Source: Planctomycetota bacterium
GTDB lineage: Bacteria; Planctomycetota; UBA1135; UBA2386
DNA: 7,113 nt
Assembly: GCA_003235605.1 (NCBI GenBank)
Contig: QJVU01000407.1
Span: forward strand, 1 to 7,113
Direction: 5' to 3'
Shown here: one piece after another, positions 1 through 6,189 of the stretch
Numbering within the stretch: position 1 is the stretch's first letter
Layout of the letters: each line of letters begins with the position of its first letter
Translations under genes and position numbers: made by a program
The notes under the pieces: model-generated
Databases searched by the model: none
Seen by the model: the letters and a program-made list of their open reading frames with translations, nothing else
Told to the model about the DNA's origin: nothing

Positions 1-1618
1 GGTAGTCGAGGGTGAGCGAGAGGTCCGTTCTCGGCGTCATCACCCATTGTAGGCTCGTGGCCAGGGCCTGCAGCGTCTCGTTGTCGTTGTTGTCGTCGTC
101 GAAGTCCTGGCGTGAGATCTCGTAGTAGCCGTTCACGGTGAAGCCCTCGTGATACCAGTCGGCGCCGGCGCGCAGGCCCGAGCCCTTCGTGTCCGAACCC
201 TCGTTGTGGAACACGCTGAGGGACACGCCGCCGTGCTCGTACCACCAATCCCGCAGTGACAGGCCAGCCTCGCCGCCGACACCGTTGTCGTCCTGGTCGT
301 CCCAGTAGAAGACGTTGGTGTCGAGGCGGAGGTGTTCCGTCAGTCGGTGCCAGGTGTTCCCGGTGAGGCGAAAGAGCTTGCCGGTTCGCACCAGCTCCGG
401 ATCCAGGCCGTCGAACGTCTGTCGCTCGGTCTCCGGCCAGCGCAGGTAGAACACGCTCACGCCGGCGCCGTTGTATTGGTCGAAGGTCGCGTTGCTGTTG
501 AGCTGGTACTCGCTGATCTGGAACCCGGAGTCCTTGATCTGATCCCCGGGGGTGTAGTAGTCGAGCCAGAGCGACGAGGACAGGGAGAACCAGTCGGTCG
601 GGCGGCTGAACATCTTCAGGATCACCAGGTCCCGGTCCGGTGCACCTTCGTGCCAGGTGGCCTGGAAGCCGGCAGCGACCTCGAATTCCTTTTTCTCGCC
701 CATGGCATAGTCCAGGAACACTGCCGCCTGAAGGTCGTCCCCCGTGTTCTGGTTCACGAAGGGCTCGGGAAACAGTCCGCCGGACACGCCGAGGCGCAGC
801 CCCTCCGCGATCCGCACGTCGGCCTCGAAGCCGTCGACGACCTCGAACTCGGGGAACACGTTCTGCAGGAAGCGACCCACCTGGATCCGGAACCGACCGT
901 CGTCCGAGTGGCCATAGCGGTAGGAGAAGCGGTCCAGGCGGAAGCGCGTGGTCTCCTCGCTGCTGTCGTTGTCCGGATCACTCTTGCGGAACGACAGATC
1001 GGTCTGCAGGTCGATCTCGCCGCCGGCCAGGAAGGGGTTTTCGAGCTGCCACTCGGTGCCGAGATCTGCCAGGAGGTAGGTGCTGTCGAAGCGACCCCGT
1101 TGCCAGAACCGGGTGGCGCCCATCCAGACGCGGCCCCGCAGGCGCCGCGGTCGTTCCGCCGGCGGTCGTCCCCGCGCCGGCGCCAGCAAGGGCTCGTCGG
1201 GATCCTGCCTGCCTTCGATGGGCTGGGTCCAGGGTGGGTGGTCGGGCACCGGCTTTCCGGACGGAGCCGGTGGTTCCACCACTTCCTCCTCCAGACGAGA
1301 AGCCGGCACCAGGACGTGTCCCTCCGTGCCCGGTCGCAATGCCGTGGGGTCCGCTACCAACAGCCGGCAGCTGGTGCGGGAGACGGTCTCGATCCGCGCC
1401 TGGATCGGCGCCCTGCCAGTCGGGAGCAGAGTCACCAGGTCCCCCCGGGACAGCCCTGCTTCGCGGCCCTTGTCCAGGTAGACGCTCCTTCCCGAGACCG
1501 CCGTGACCTGGACCTTGACCTGTTGCTGGCCTTCGACCTGGGCCAGGACAGGGGCAGCGAGAGTCCACGCCAGCGCCAGGGCCCTCAGCGCCAGTGACCG
1601 CACTGCCAGGGCCCTCAC
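1..1618 (-). CDS. Secreted outer-membrane beta-barrel protein with N-terminal FlgT/SH3-like domain (partial, C-terminus missing)
   Basis: This frame is open for 539 codons from a GTG at 1618 to the window edge, so the C-terminus is missing. Residues 1-26 form a signal peptide (Arg/Leu/Ala-rich, ending VLA before Gln27). Residues about 34-105 look like a small beta domain of the FlgT C-terminal or SH3-like kind, with the typical pattern VYLDKGREAGLSRGDLV. A Pro/Arg-rich linker follows (about 106-170). From about 172 onward there are alternating polar/aromatic strands (for example FRLDRFSYRYG, FRIQVGRFLQ, SLSSSLWLDYY) joined by Asp/Asn-rich turns, as expected of an outer-membrane beta-barrel. 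The GTG overlaps the cytochrome stop codon (GTGA) and has GGGAG (1627-1631) 8 nt upstream, so it is probably translationally coupled to the cytochrome. No heme motif is visible in the part present. Its place after an inner-membrane reductase and a periplasmic cytochrome suggests a porin-like outer-membrane partner of that chain. The barrel is inferred from strand pattern only; a passive porin is the main alternative. Confidence 0.8.
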   Translation of the reverse strand, partial: MRALAVRSLALRALALAWTLAAPVLAQVEGQQQVKVQVTAVSGRSVYLDKGREAGLSRGDLVTLLPTGRAPIQARIETVSRTSCRLLVADPTALRPGTEGHVLVPASRLEEEVVEPPAPSGKPVPDHPPWTQPIEGRQDPDEPLLAPARGRPPAERPRRLRGRVWMGATRFWQRGRFDSTYLLADLGTEWQLENPFLAGGEIDLQTDLSFRKSDPDNDSSEETTRFRLDRFSYRYGHSDDGRFRIQVGRFLQNVFPEFEVVDGFEADVRIAEGLRLGVSGGLFPEPFVNQNTGDDLQAAVFLDYAMGEKKEFEVAAGFQATWHEGAPDRDLVILKMFSRPTDWFSLSSSLWLDYYTPGDQIKDSGFQISEYQLNSNATFDQYNGAGVSVFYLRWPETERQTFDGLDPELVRTGKLFRLTGNTWHRLTEHLRLDTNVFYWDDQDDNGVGGEAGLSLRDWWYEHGGVSLSVFHNEGSDTKGSGLRAGADWYHEGFTVNGYYEISRQDFDDDNNDNETLQALATSLQWVMTPRTDLSLTLDY

Positions 1619-3510
1619 CGCTTCCGCTCCCAGCCGTGGCAATCGTTGCACTTCGTGCCCAGGGGTCTGTAGCGCACCACGGTGGCGCCGCCAGGCACCG
1701 GGTAGCGCTTGTGGCACTGGTCACACCGCAGGGACCGGTGCTTCTCATCCAGCTTGAACCGGGAGTGGCGGTCGTGGTCGAAGTGGGTGAGGTCGAAACC
1801 GCGCTGGACGCTGTGGCAGCGCGAACAGTCGGTGCCCGTCCCTCGGCGGAACTGGCCGGCATGGGGATCCCGATGGCAGTCCGCGCAGCCGCTGGTGGCC
1901 CTGGACATGCGCCGGGTGCCGTCGTGCGTAGGGGGTCCAGGGGGGTGGCAGCCCCGGCACGCGGTCTTGGCGTGGGCGCCGGCCAGCTCGAACCCGGTCC
2001 AGCGGCCGTGGTCGAATGCCTGGGCCTCGCGGAGTCGGAACGCCCTGGTGTCGTGGCAGTCCGCGCAGCCCGCGCCGCGCCTGGCGAAGGCGCCTTCGTG
2101 CACGTCCACGTGACAGTTGCGGCAAGTCGTCGACGTGCCACGGTAGCTGCCTCCAGGATGGCAACGGTTGCACCCCACCGCGGCGTGGGCTCCTTCCAGG
2201 GGGAAGCGGGTGCGTTGGTGCATCGCCAGGGTGAACGCCGCCGGTCGAAAGCGCACCTGGTTGTGGCAGGTGGTGCAGGCCTGGCCTTTGAACGCCCCGT
2301 GCTGGAACTGGTCGCCATGGGGATCCTCATGACACCCGCCGCAGGTCTTGGGGAGGCCCCGGAACCGACGCACGCCCTCGTGGATCGGATGGCAGCTCTT
2401 GCACGCGAGCTGCTGGTGGGCGCCCAGCAGGACGAAGCCCGCCCGGGCATGGCGTTCCCGGTCGAAGCGATGGTCCCGGAAGGTGTGCGCCTGGTGGCAG
2501 GACAGGCAATGCTCCTGGAACTGACCGTCGTGGGGGTCCTCGTGGCAACCACGGCAGTCGTTCGGACTGCGGGGCGGCGACCGGAACCGGTCCGTGTGGC
2601 TCGGGCCCCGGTGGCACTTCTGGCAGGCCACCTCGTGGTGGGGGACCAGCAGGTCGAAGCCGCTGGCTCCGTGCAGGTCGTGGCTGCGCTTTTCGTCGGC
2701 GCTCGTGAAGCTCCCATGCTCGAGCCGGTGGCAGGCAGTGCAGCCGGTCCCAGCGGTTGCCGCGAGGAAGCGCGCGCTGTGGCGCGTCTCATGGCAGTCC
2801 GCGCAGCCTCGGACCGCCGGTGCCCGCCGGTGCCCGACGTTCTCGATGGCGAAGCGGCTGCCGGGTTCGTGGCACCGCTTGCAGTCCAGGCCGGCGTGGC
2901 TGTGCACGAGGGGGAAGCGTGGGTCATGCCTGAAGAGAGCCACCTGGCCAAAAGGCTGCTCCTGACCGTGGCAGGAGGCGCAGTCCCGGAGCTTGCCGTC
3001 GTGGGGATCCCGGTGGCAGGTGACACAGTCCTGCCGCAGGCCCAGGAAGCGCTTGTGCCCCTTCTGTAGCACGGCGTCGGCGGCATGTTGGTGGCAGCCC
3101 TGGCAAGGCAGGTGGGCATGCCGGCCGCTGAGACCGAAGTCCACACCCTGATGCAGGAACGAGTCGATGGTGCCCAGCCCCGCGATCACGAAGGTGTGGT
3201 CGCTCACCAGGCGGTAGTCGCGGCCGCGGTGTTCCTCGTGGCATCGCCCGCAGTGGGTGACCTGCTCACGCTGCATCCGGCCGTGCAGACCGTTGCCTGT
3301 CTGCATCTGCCTTTCGATCTCCTCGTGGCACGCGTTGCACGCCGTCGCCAGATCCCGCTGCCCGTCCCCATGGCAGGTGGCGCAGCCGACGGTGGCCGAG
3401 GCGTGCACCTGGGAAACCTGCCCCGGGGAGCGATGGCGATACGCCAGGAACAGCACGACCCCCAGCAGCGCCAGGATCGACAGCGTGATGCTCACCTGCA
3501 GGACGCGCAT
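1615..3510 (-). CDS. Membrane-anchored 23-heme c-type cytochrome
   Basis: This 631-aa protein carries 23 CxxCH motifs, each expected to bind a covalent c heme. Their first Cys residues are at 43, 58, 87, 136, 162, 177, 210, 236, 257, 296, 319, 335, 370, 390, 412, 447, 463, 482, 518, 542, 562, 596 and 621. Residues about 7-23 form one hydrophobic helix followed by YRHR. No convincing cleavage site is seen, so it is probably a signal anchor holding the protein to the inner membrane with the hemes in the periplasm. The hemes fall into repeating three-heme modules. Many extra His residues (in DPH, FDHxRH and GAH patterns) could be distal ligands, giving bis-His low-potential hemes. The ATG has AGGGA 4 nt upstream, overlapping the stop of the preceding gene, with a 7-nt gap between the two coding regions. 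Family knowledge: large multihemes of this cytochrome c3/c7-like kind carry electrons across the periplasm. The specific partner and direction are inferred from context. Confidence 0.95.
   Translation of the reverse strand: MRVLQVSITLSILALLGVVLFLAYRHRSPGQVSQVHASATVGCATCHGDGQRDLATACNACHEEIERQMQTGNGLHGRMQREQVTHCGRCHEEHRGRDYRLVSDHTFVIAGLGTIDSFLHQGVDFGLSGRHAHLPCQGCHQHAADAVLQKGHKRFLGLRQDCVTCHRDPHDGKLRDCASCHGQEQPFGQVALFRHDPRFPLVHSHAGLDCKRCHEPGSRFAIENVGHRRAPAVRGCADCHETRHSARFLAATAGTGCTACHRLEHGSFTSADEKRSHDLHGASGFDLLVPHHEVACQKCHRGPSHTDRFRSPPRSPNDCRGCHEDPHDGQFQEHCLSCHQAHTFRDHRFDRERHARAGFVLLGAHQQLACKSCHPIHEGVRRFRGLPKTCGGCHEDPHGDQFQHGAFKGQACTTCHNQVRFRPAAFTLAMHQRTRFPLEGAHAAVGCNRCHPGGSYRGTSTTCRNCHVDVHEGAFARRGAGCADCHDTRAFRLREAQAFDHGRWTGFELAGAHAKTACRGCHPPGPPTHDGTRRMSRATSGCADCHRDPHAGQFRRGTGTDCSRCHSVQRGFDLTHFDHDRHSRFKLDEKHRSLRCDQCHKRYPVPGGATVVRYRPLGTKCNDCHGWERKR
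1636..3339 (-). repeat. Tandem three-heme protein modules within the cytochrome
   Basis: Hemes 2-22 form seven consecutive modules of about 71-86 residues, and heme 23 looks like the first heme of a truncated eighth. A module reads CxxCHxDPHxGxF, then a second CxxCH, then an FDHxRH-like stretch, then FxLxGAHxxxxCxxCH. The third heme of each module recurs at residues 136, 210, 296, 370, 447, 518 and 596. Module 1 is the most divergent, and the module at 236-300 lacks the DPH element (it has ETRH). The DNA shows it too: a 17-base string, TGGCAGTCCGCGCAGCC, occurs exactly at 1874-1890, 2054-2070 and 2792-2808, each encoding the GCADCH heme site on the minus strand. The array probably grew by internal duplication. 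Confidence 0.85.
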
Positions 3511-3519
3511 TTTGTCCCT
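3511..3519 (-). promoter_or_regulatory. Ribosome binding site of the cytochrome gene, overlapping the upstream stop codon
   Basis: On the minus strand AGGGA lies at 3515-3519, sharing bases with the TAG stop (3518-3520) of the fusion gene and ending 4 nt before the ATG at 3510. This leaves no room for a separate promoter right before the cytochrome and supports cotranscription and coupled translation. Confidence 0.65.
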
Positions 3520-5845
3520 ACCCGAACCGGGCGTAGCGCAGGGCGACCACGATGTGCAGCACTGCCAGCAACACCATTGCCAGCGCCAGCCACCGGTGCA
3601 CGAAACGCCAGGAGGCCACCAGGCCGCGCAGGTCCTCGTAGTGCTGGGTCATCATCGATGTCCTGTGGATCCGGCGGGCAAGCGCCAGCACCCTGCGCAC
3701 CTGGCTCTTGGCCACACCCTCCTGCCGTGCCGTCGCCTCGATGCGCCGCAGGCTCGAACGCAGCCGCCGACGAGAACCCAACAGGCTGAGGATGCGCCGG
3801 GGCAGCGAGCTGCTCCAGACCTCGCGGTCCAGCAAGGCGGTTAGCTCCGCGCGCACCGCCGCGCTGAGACTGCGGCCCTGTTGGTCCCACTCCCCCAGGA
3901 TGGCGGTGAGGTTGCCGCGCACCTGATCCAAGGACAGCTCGCGACCGTTCGCTGCCTTCGGCAGGAAGGCGTAGAAGTAGCGGCCGACGGCGCCGCTGGT
4001 AACAAGCACCGCCACCGCCAGGAAGGCGTGGCCACCGGGGGTGTTGCGGATTTCCATGCCGCTGTGCACCACCAGGAGCAGCAACGCGAGTACGCCGGTC
4101 ACCACATGGATGCTGAGCCAGTGTTGCAGCGAGCCGGCGATCCACTCGCCGAGGCGGCTCCGCCGCAGCAGGTAGAGGAGGTTCATCAGGATCAGCACTG
4201 CGGCGGCAATGCCCGCCCCCAGGCCCAGTAGCCCGGCGGGTCTCAGCAGGTCGTGCCACTGCGACTGCGGGCGCAGCTGAGTTGCCAGGGTGTAGTACTC
4301 GCGGAAGTGGAGCCCGAACCCGAGCGTGGCCAGGGTCAGCAGCAGGGCGATGGCCAGGGCGCGGAGGATCCCGGTGCCCTGCTCGCCGAGTTCCAGCGTG
4401 GGGGGCCGCAGCGCAGGGTCGAACGAGACCCTGGCCTGCCGCAGCAGGTCGAAGGGCGGTATGCCACCCGCGAACACGAAAACGTCGTCGTTGGGGAGGA
4501 CGAGAGGCCCATCGCCATTCGGTTGCGACAGGATCACCCGGTCCGCCTCGATCGCCTGCACCTGGCTCTCGAACAGCACCTGCAACCGCCCGCCCGTCCG
4601 TGCCCGCTCCAGGTTCTGGCTGTTGCGGGCCTTGATACGGAAGAACTGCGCCTTCCGGTAGCTGAGGTGGACCTGGTTGCCCGGCTGCTCCGCCAGACCC
4701 AGTGCCGCCTCGATAGCGCTGTCGCCGCCGCCCACCACCAGGATGCGACGGTCCCGGTAGGACTCGGCGTCCATCAGGCTGTAGGCCACCTTCGGCATGT
4801 CTTCGCCGGGCACCCCCAGCTTGCGCGGCGTGCCGCGGCGGCCCAGGCAGAGGCAGACATGACGAGCGCGGTAGGTGGTGACACCCTTCCCGGCATGGCG
4901 GGCACGCACCGTGAACACGCCATCCGCGTCCCGCTCGACCCCCAGGTACTGCCTGCCGGTGTGGATCGGCAGCTGATGCCTCGCGGCAATCTCCTGCCAG
5001 AGCTGGATGAGCTCCTCCTTCTGGTAGGTGGTGCGCTTCAACCTGCCGTGGAGCGGCAGCTCCACGGGTTGGGTCATCACCAGCTTGCGACGGGGGTACT
5101 TGGCAACGGTGCCACCGATCCCCTCCTGCTCCAGTGTCACAAAGTCCAACCCGCGTTCTCTTGCGGCCAGGGAGCAGGACAGGCCGGCGGGACCGGCGCC
5201 AACGATCAGCAGGTCCAGTTCCCGGGGTTGGAGATGGTCCTCCAGGACCACGGTGTCCGTAGTGGGTTGAAGGCCGGCGAGTGGACTGTCGCGATTGTCG
5301 ACCCTGCCATCGCCATTGGCGCGCCGTGACAGGATCCGCATTTCCCGCTTGGCGACCTGGTTCGCGACGTGCGCCGCCACTGCGGCGCCATGGGTGATGG
5401 CCGTGCGTACCAGCGCGTAACCCGTCACTTCGCCGGCCAAGTAGAGACCCGGCATGCCGGTTACCTCCAGCTGGTCGCTCAGGACCGGAATGTCATCCCG
5501 CTTGGACAGGTCTCCCAACGTGACCTGGATCGCGCCCACGGGGCAGGCCTCGGCGCAGCGGCCGTGGCCGACGCACCGGGCACCGTGGACCACCGCAGCC
5601 TGACCGTAGACCAGGCCGAGAACGCCGTCCTCGGGACACGCGGAGATGCAAGTGCCGCATCCCACACAGCGGCTCAGATCCACAGAGGGGTACTGCAGGC
5701 GGGCGGCATGGCTGCCGGTGGTCCTGGCCTCGGACCTCTCCTCGAGGGTGGCGCGCAGCATCCGCAGCTGTCTGCGGCGATGCAGCAGGAGCAGGAGCGC
5801 CAGCCCCAGGACCAGGATCAGCACGCAGAGGAGCGACCAGCTCAA
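3518..5845 (-). CDS. Inner-membrane ferredoxin / FAD-NAD(P)H oxidoreductase / di-heme cytochrome b fusion protein
   Basis: The 775-aa protein has several parts in order. An N-terminal membrane helix (3-22) is followed by basic residues, placing the next domains in the cytoplasm. A two-cluster ferredoxin follows (C60-C63-C66-C70-P and C91-H94-C97-C101-P). Residues 128-163 hold a thioredoxin-reductase-type end motif (MPGLYLAGEVTG). An FAD Rossmann fold starts at 211 (GAGPAG 216-221), with an NAD(P) fold at 368 (GGGDSA 372-377; R397 and R403 resemble the NADPH-binding HRRxxxR). After FVFAGGIPP (456-464) come membrane helices at about 493-512, 536-560, 573-595, 604-625 and 746-768. Two His pairs 14 residues apart (H580/H594 and H750/H764) fit two stacked b hemes. 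No CxxC dithiol is seen, so it is not a thioredoxin reductase. It probably moves electrons between cytoplasmic NAD(P)H and the periplasmic cytochrome encoded next. The TTG start is supported by AAGGGA 5 nt upstream and an in-frame stop shortly before it. Domain calls are strong; direction and acceptor are inferred. Confidence 0.93.
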   Translation of the reverse strand: MSWSLLCVLILVLGLALLLLLHRRRQLRMLRATLEERSEARTTGSHAARLQYPSVDLSRCVGCGTCISACPEDGVLGLVYGQAAVVHGARCVGHGRCAEACPVGAIQVTLGDLSKRDDIPVLSDQLEVTGMPGLYLAGEVTGYALVRTAITHGAAVAAHVANQVAKREMRILSRRANGDGRVDNRDSPLAGLQPTTDTVVLEDHLQPRELDLLIVGAGPAGLSCSLAARERGLDFVTLEQEGIGGTVAKYPRRKLVMTQPVELPLHGRLKRTTYQKEELIQLWQEIAARHQLPIHTGRQYLGVERDADGVFTVRARHAGKGVTTYRARHVCLCLGRRGTPRKLGVPGEDMPKVAYSLMDAESYRDRRILVVGGGDSAIEAALGLAEQPGNQVHLSYRKAQFFRIKARNSQNLERARTGGRLQVLFESQVQAIEADRVILSQPNGDGPLVLPNDDVFVFAGGIPPFDLLRQARVSFDPALRPPTLELGEQGTGILRALAIALLLTLATLGFGLHFREYYTLATQLRPQSQWHDLLRPAGLLGLGAGIAAAVLILMNLLYLLRRSRLGEWIAGSLQHWLSIHVVTGVLALLLLVVHSGMEIRNTPGGHAFLAVAVLVTSGAVGRYFYAFLPKAANGRELSLDQVRGNLTAILGEWDQQGRSLSAAVRAELTALLDREVWSSSLPRRILSLLGSRRRLRSSLRRIEATARQEGVAKSQVRRVLALARRIHRTSMMTQHYEDLRGLVASWRFVHRWLALAMVLLAVLHIVVALRYARFG
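5543..5668 (-). other. Two-cluster ferredoxin segment with a Cys-to-His change in the second cluster motif
   Basis: Residues 60-101 of the fusion protein. The first motif is a complete C-x2-C-x2-C-x3-C-P. The second reads CVGHGRCAEACP, with His94 (codon CAC, 5564-5566) where the second Cys is normally found. The second site could hold a His-ligated [4Fe-4S], a [3Fe-4S], or no cluster. From general family memory, similar CxGHGxC motifs occur in other ferredoxin-flavoprotein fusions, so the change is more likely functional than a mutation. Confidence 0.85.
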
Positions 5846-5865
5846 GGCAATCCCTTCGGGTTCAT
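5842..5865 (-). promoter_or_regulatory. Start region of the fusion gene: TTG start, Shine-Dalgarno and overlapping seven-codon mini-ORF
   Basis: AAGGGA (5851-5856, minus strand) sits 5 nt before the TTG at 5843-5845. No ATG or GTG in this frame lies between the TTG and an upstream stop, so TTG is the best start. An ATG at 5863-5865 in another frame opens a short frame (MNPKGLP) whose TGA (5842-5844) overlaps the TTG. No Shine-Dalgarno precedes that ATG, so it may be chance. Confidence 0.6.
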
Positions 5866-5909
5866 GGAACAGCGTTCACGGACAGAAATGGTGTGAGACC
5901 GCGGTGCCT

Positions 5910-5956
5910 GCCCTGTCCCGGATCCGCACGCTTCGCGTACGCATTGCGGACAGGGC
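5910..5956. promoter_or_regulatory. Perfect 9-bp inverted repeat upstream of the redox operon
   Basis: GCCCTGTCC (5910-5918) is perfectly repeated in inverse as GGACAGGGC (5948-5956), with a 29-base loop. The loop contains two short palindromes, CGGATCCG (5919-5926) and GCGTACGC (5935-5942). It lies about 65-111 nt before the TTG start of the fusion gene. No T-run follows on either strand, so it does not look like an intrinsic terminator. It could be a regulator-binding site or an RNA hairpin in the 5' leader. Confidence 0.5.
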
Positions 5957-6108
5957 GTTGGCTATATGCGGCGCCATCGGCCTCGTGGTTGGCAAAAACG
6001 GCTTGTGGGATCCCCAGCGCAATCCTCGGGCCGCCGGTGCTTGGCCCGTCGCTCGACCGAAAAGTGGCACGGGCGCTGCGCGTGTGCCGCCCGCGCTGCC
6101 GAGCCACC

Positions 6109-6137
6109 TGGAAGTCGCTCAGGGCGACTGCTACCAT
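6109..6137 (+). promoter_or_regulatory. Weak candidate promoter with embedded inverted repeat, upstream of the secreted propeller gene
   Basis: TGGAAG (6109-6114) and TACCAT (6132-6137) are 17 nt apart and about 52 nt before the ATG. The -35 match is poor (3 of 6), so this is tentative. A perfect 6-bp inverted repeat, AGTCGC-N5-GCGACT (6113-6118 and 6124-6129), occupies the spacer, where a bound repressor would block RNA polymerase. Confidence 0.25.
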
Positions 6138-6189
6138 CGCGGTTTCACCCGTTTCCCGCTCCGAATCGACACGATCCCCAGGAAATACC

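Larger units (their letters stand above)
5846..6189. other. Divergent intergenic region
   Basis: These 344 bases separate the leftward redox operon from the rightward secreted-protein gene and must hold the promoters for both. I see no convincing gene here: the open frames are low-quality, arginine-rich and lack ribosome binding sites. Two inverted repeats stand out (5910-5956 and 6113-6129). For the leftward unit, TTGCCA (minus strand of 5990-5995) matches a -35 well, but the nearest TATA-like box (minus strand of 5961-5966) is about 23 nt away, too far for a standard sigma-70 promoter, so no leftward promoter is called. Confidence 0.75.

Noticed and set aside
79..102. GTC/GTT trinucleotide run resembling a microsatellite.
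   Set aside because: It encodes an Asp/Asn-rich turn in the barrel protein on the minus strand. Triplet changes would keep the frame, so it is not a phase-variation tract.
332..1597. Plus-strand open frame (421 codons) antisense to the barrel gene.
   Set aside because: Same reason: it is a shadow of a minus-strand frame that has a signal peptide and barrel strands.
1874..2808. Three exact copies of a 17-base string, considered as possible mobile or CRISPR-like repeats.
   Set aside because: All three are in the same codon register, encode the GCADCH heme site and are irregularly spaced, so they reflect protein repeats.
1594..3069. Long plus-strand open frame (491 codons) antisense to the cytochrome.
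   Set aside because: Long antisense frames are expected in GC-rich coding DNA. It has no domain, signal or convincing ribosome binding site, and composition mirrors the cytochrome repeats.
978..3146. A 722-codon open frame on the minus strand across the cytochrome and barrel genes.
   Set aside because: It is an out-of-frame shadow. The overlapping cytochrome frame has 23 regular heme motifs and an N-terminal helix, and the barrel frame has a signal peptide; this one is Ala/Thr/Arg/Ser-rich with no recognisable motif.
4253..5329. Plus-strand open frame (358 codons) antisense to the fusion gene.
   Set aside because: Antisense to clear FAD and NAD(P) motifs; no independent support.
5961..5995. 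TTGCCA and TATAGC on the minus strand as a promoter for the redox operon.
   Set aside because: Each element looks acceptable alone, but the spacing of about 23 nt is too long for a standard sigma-70 promoter.
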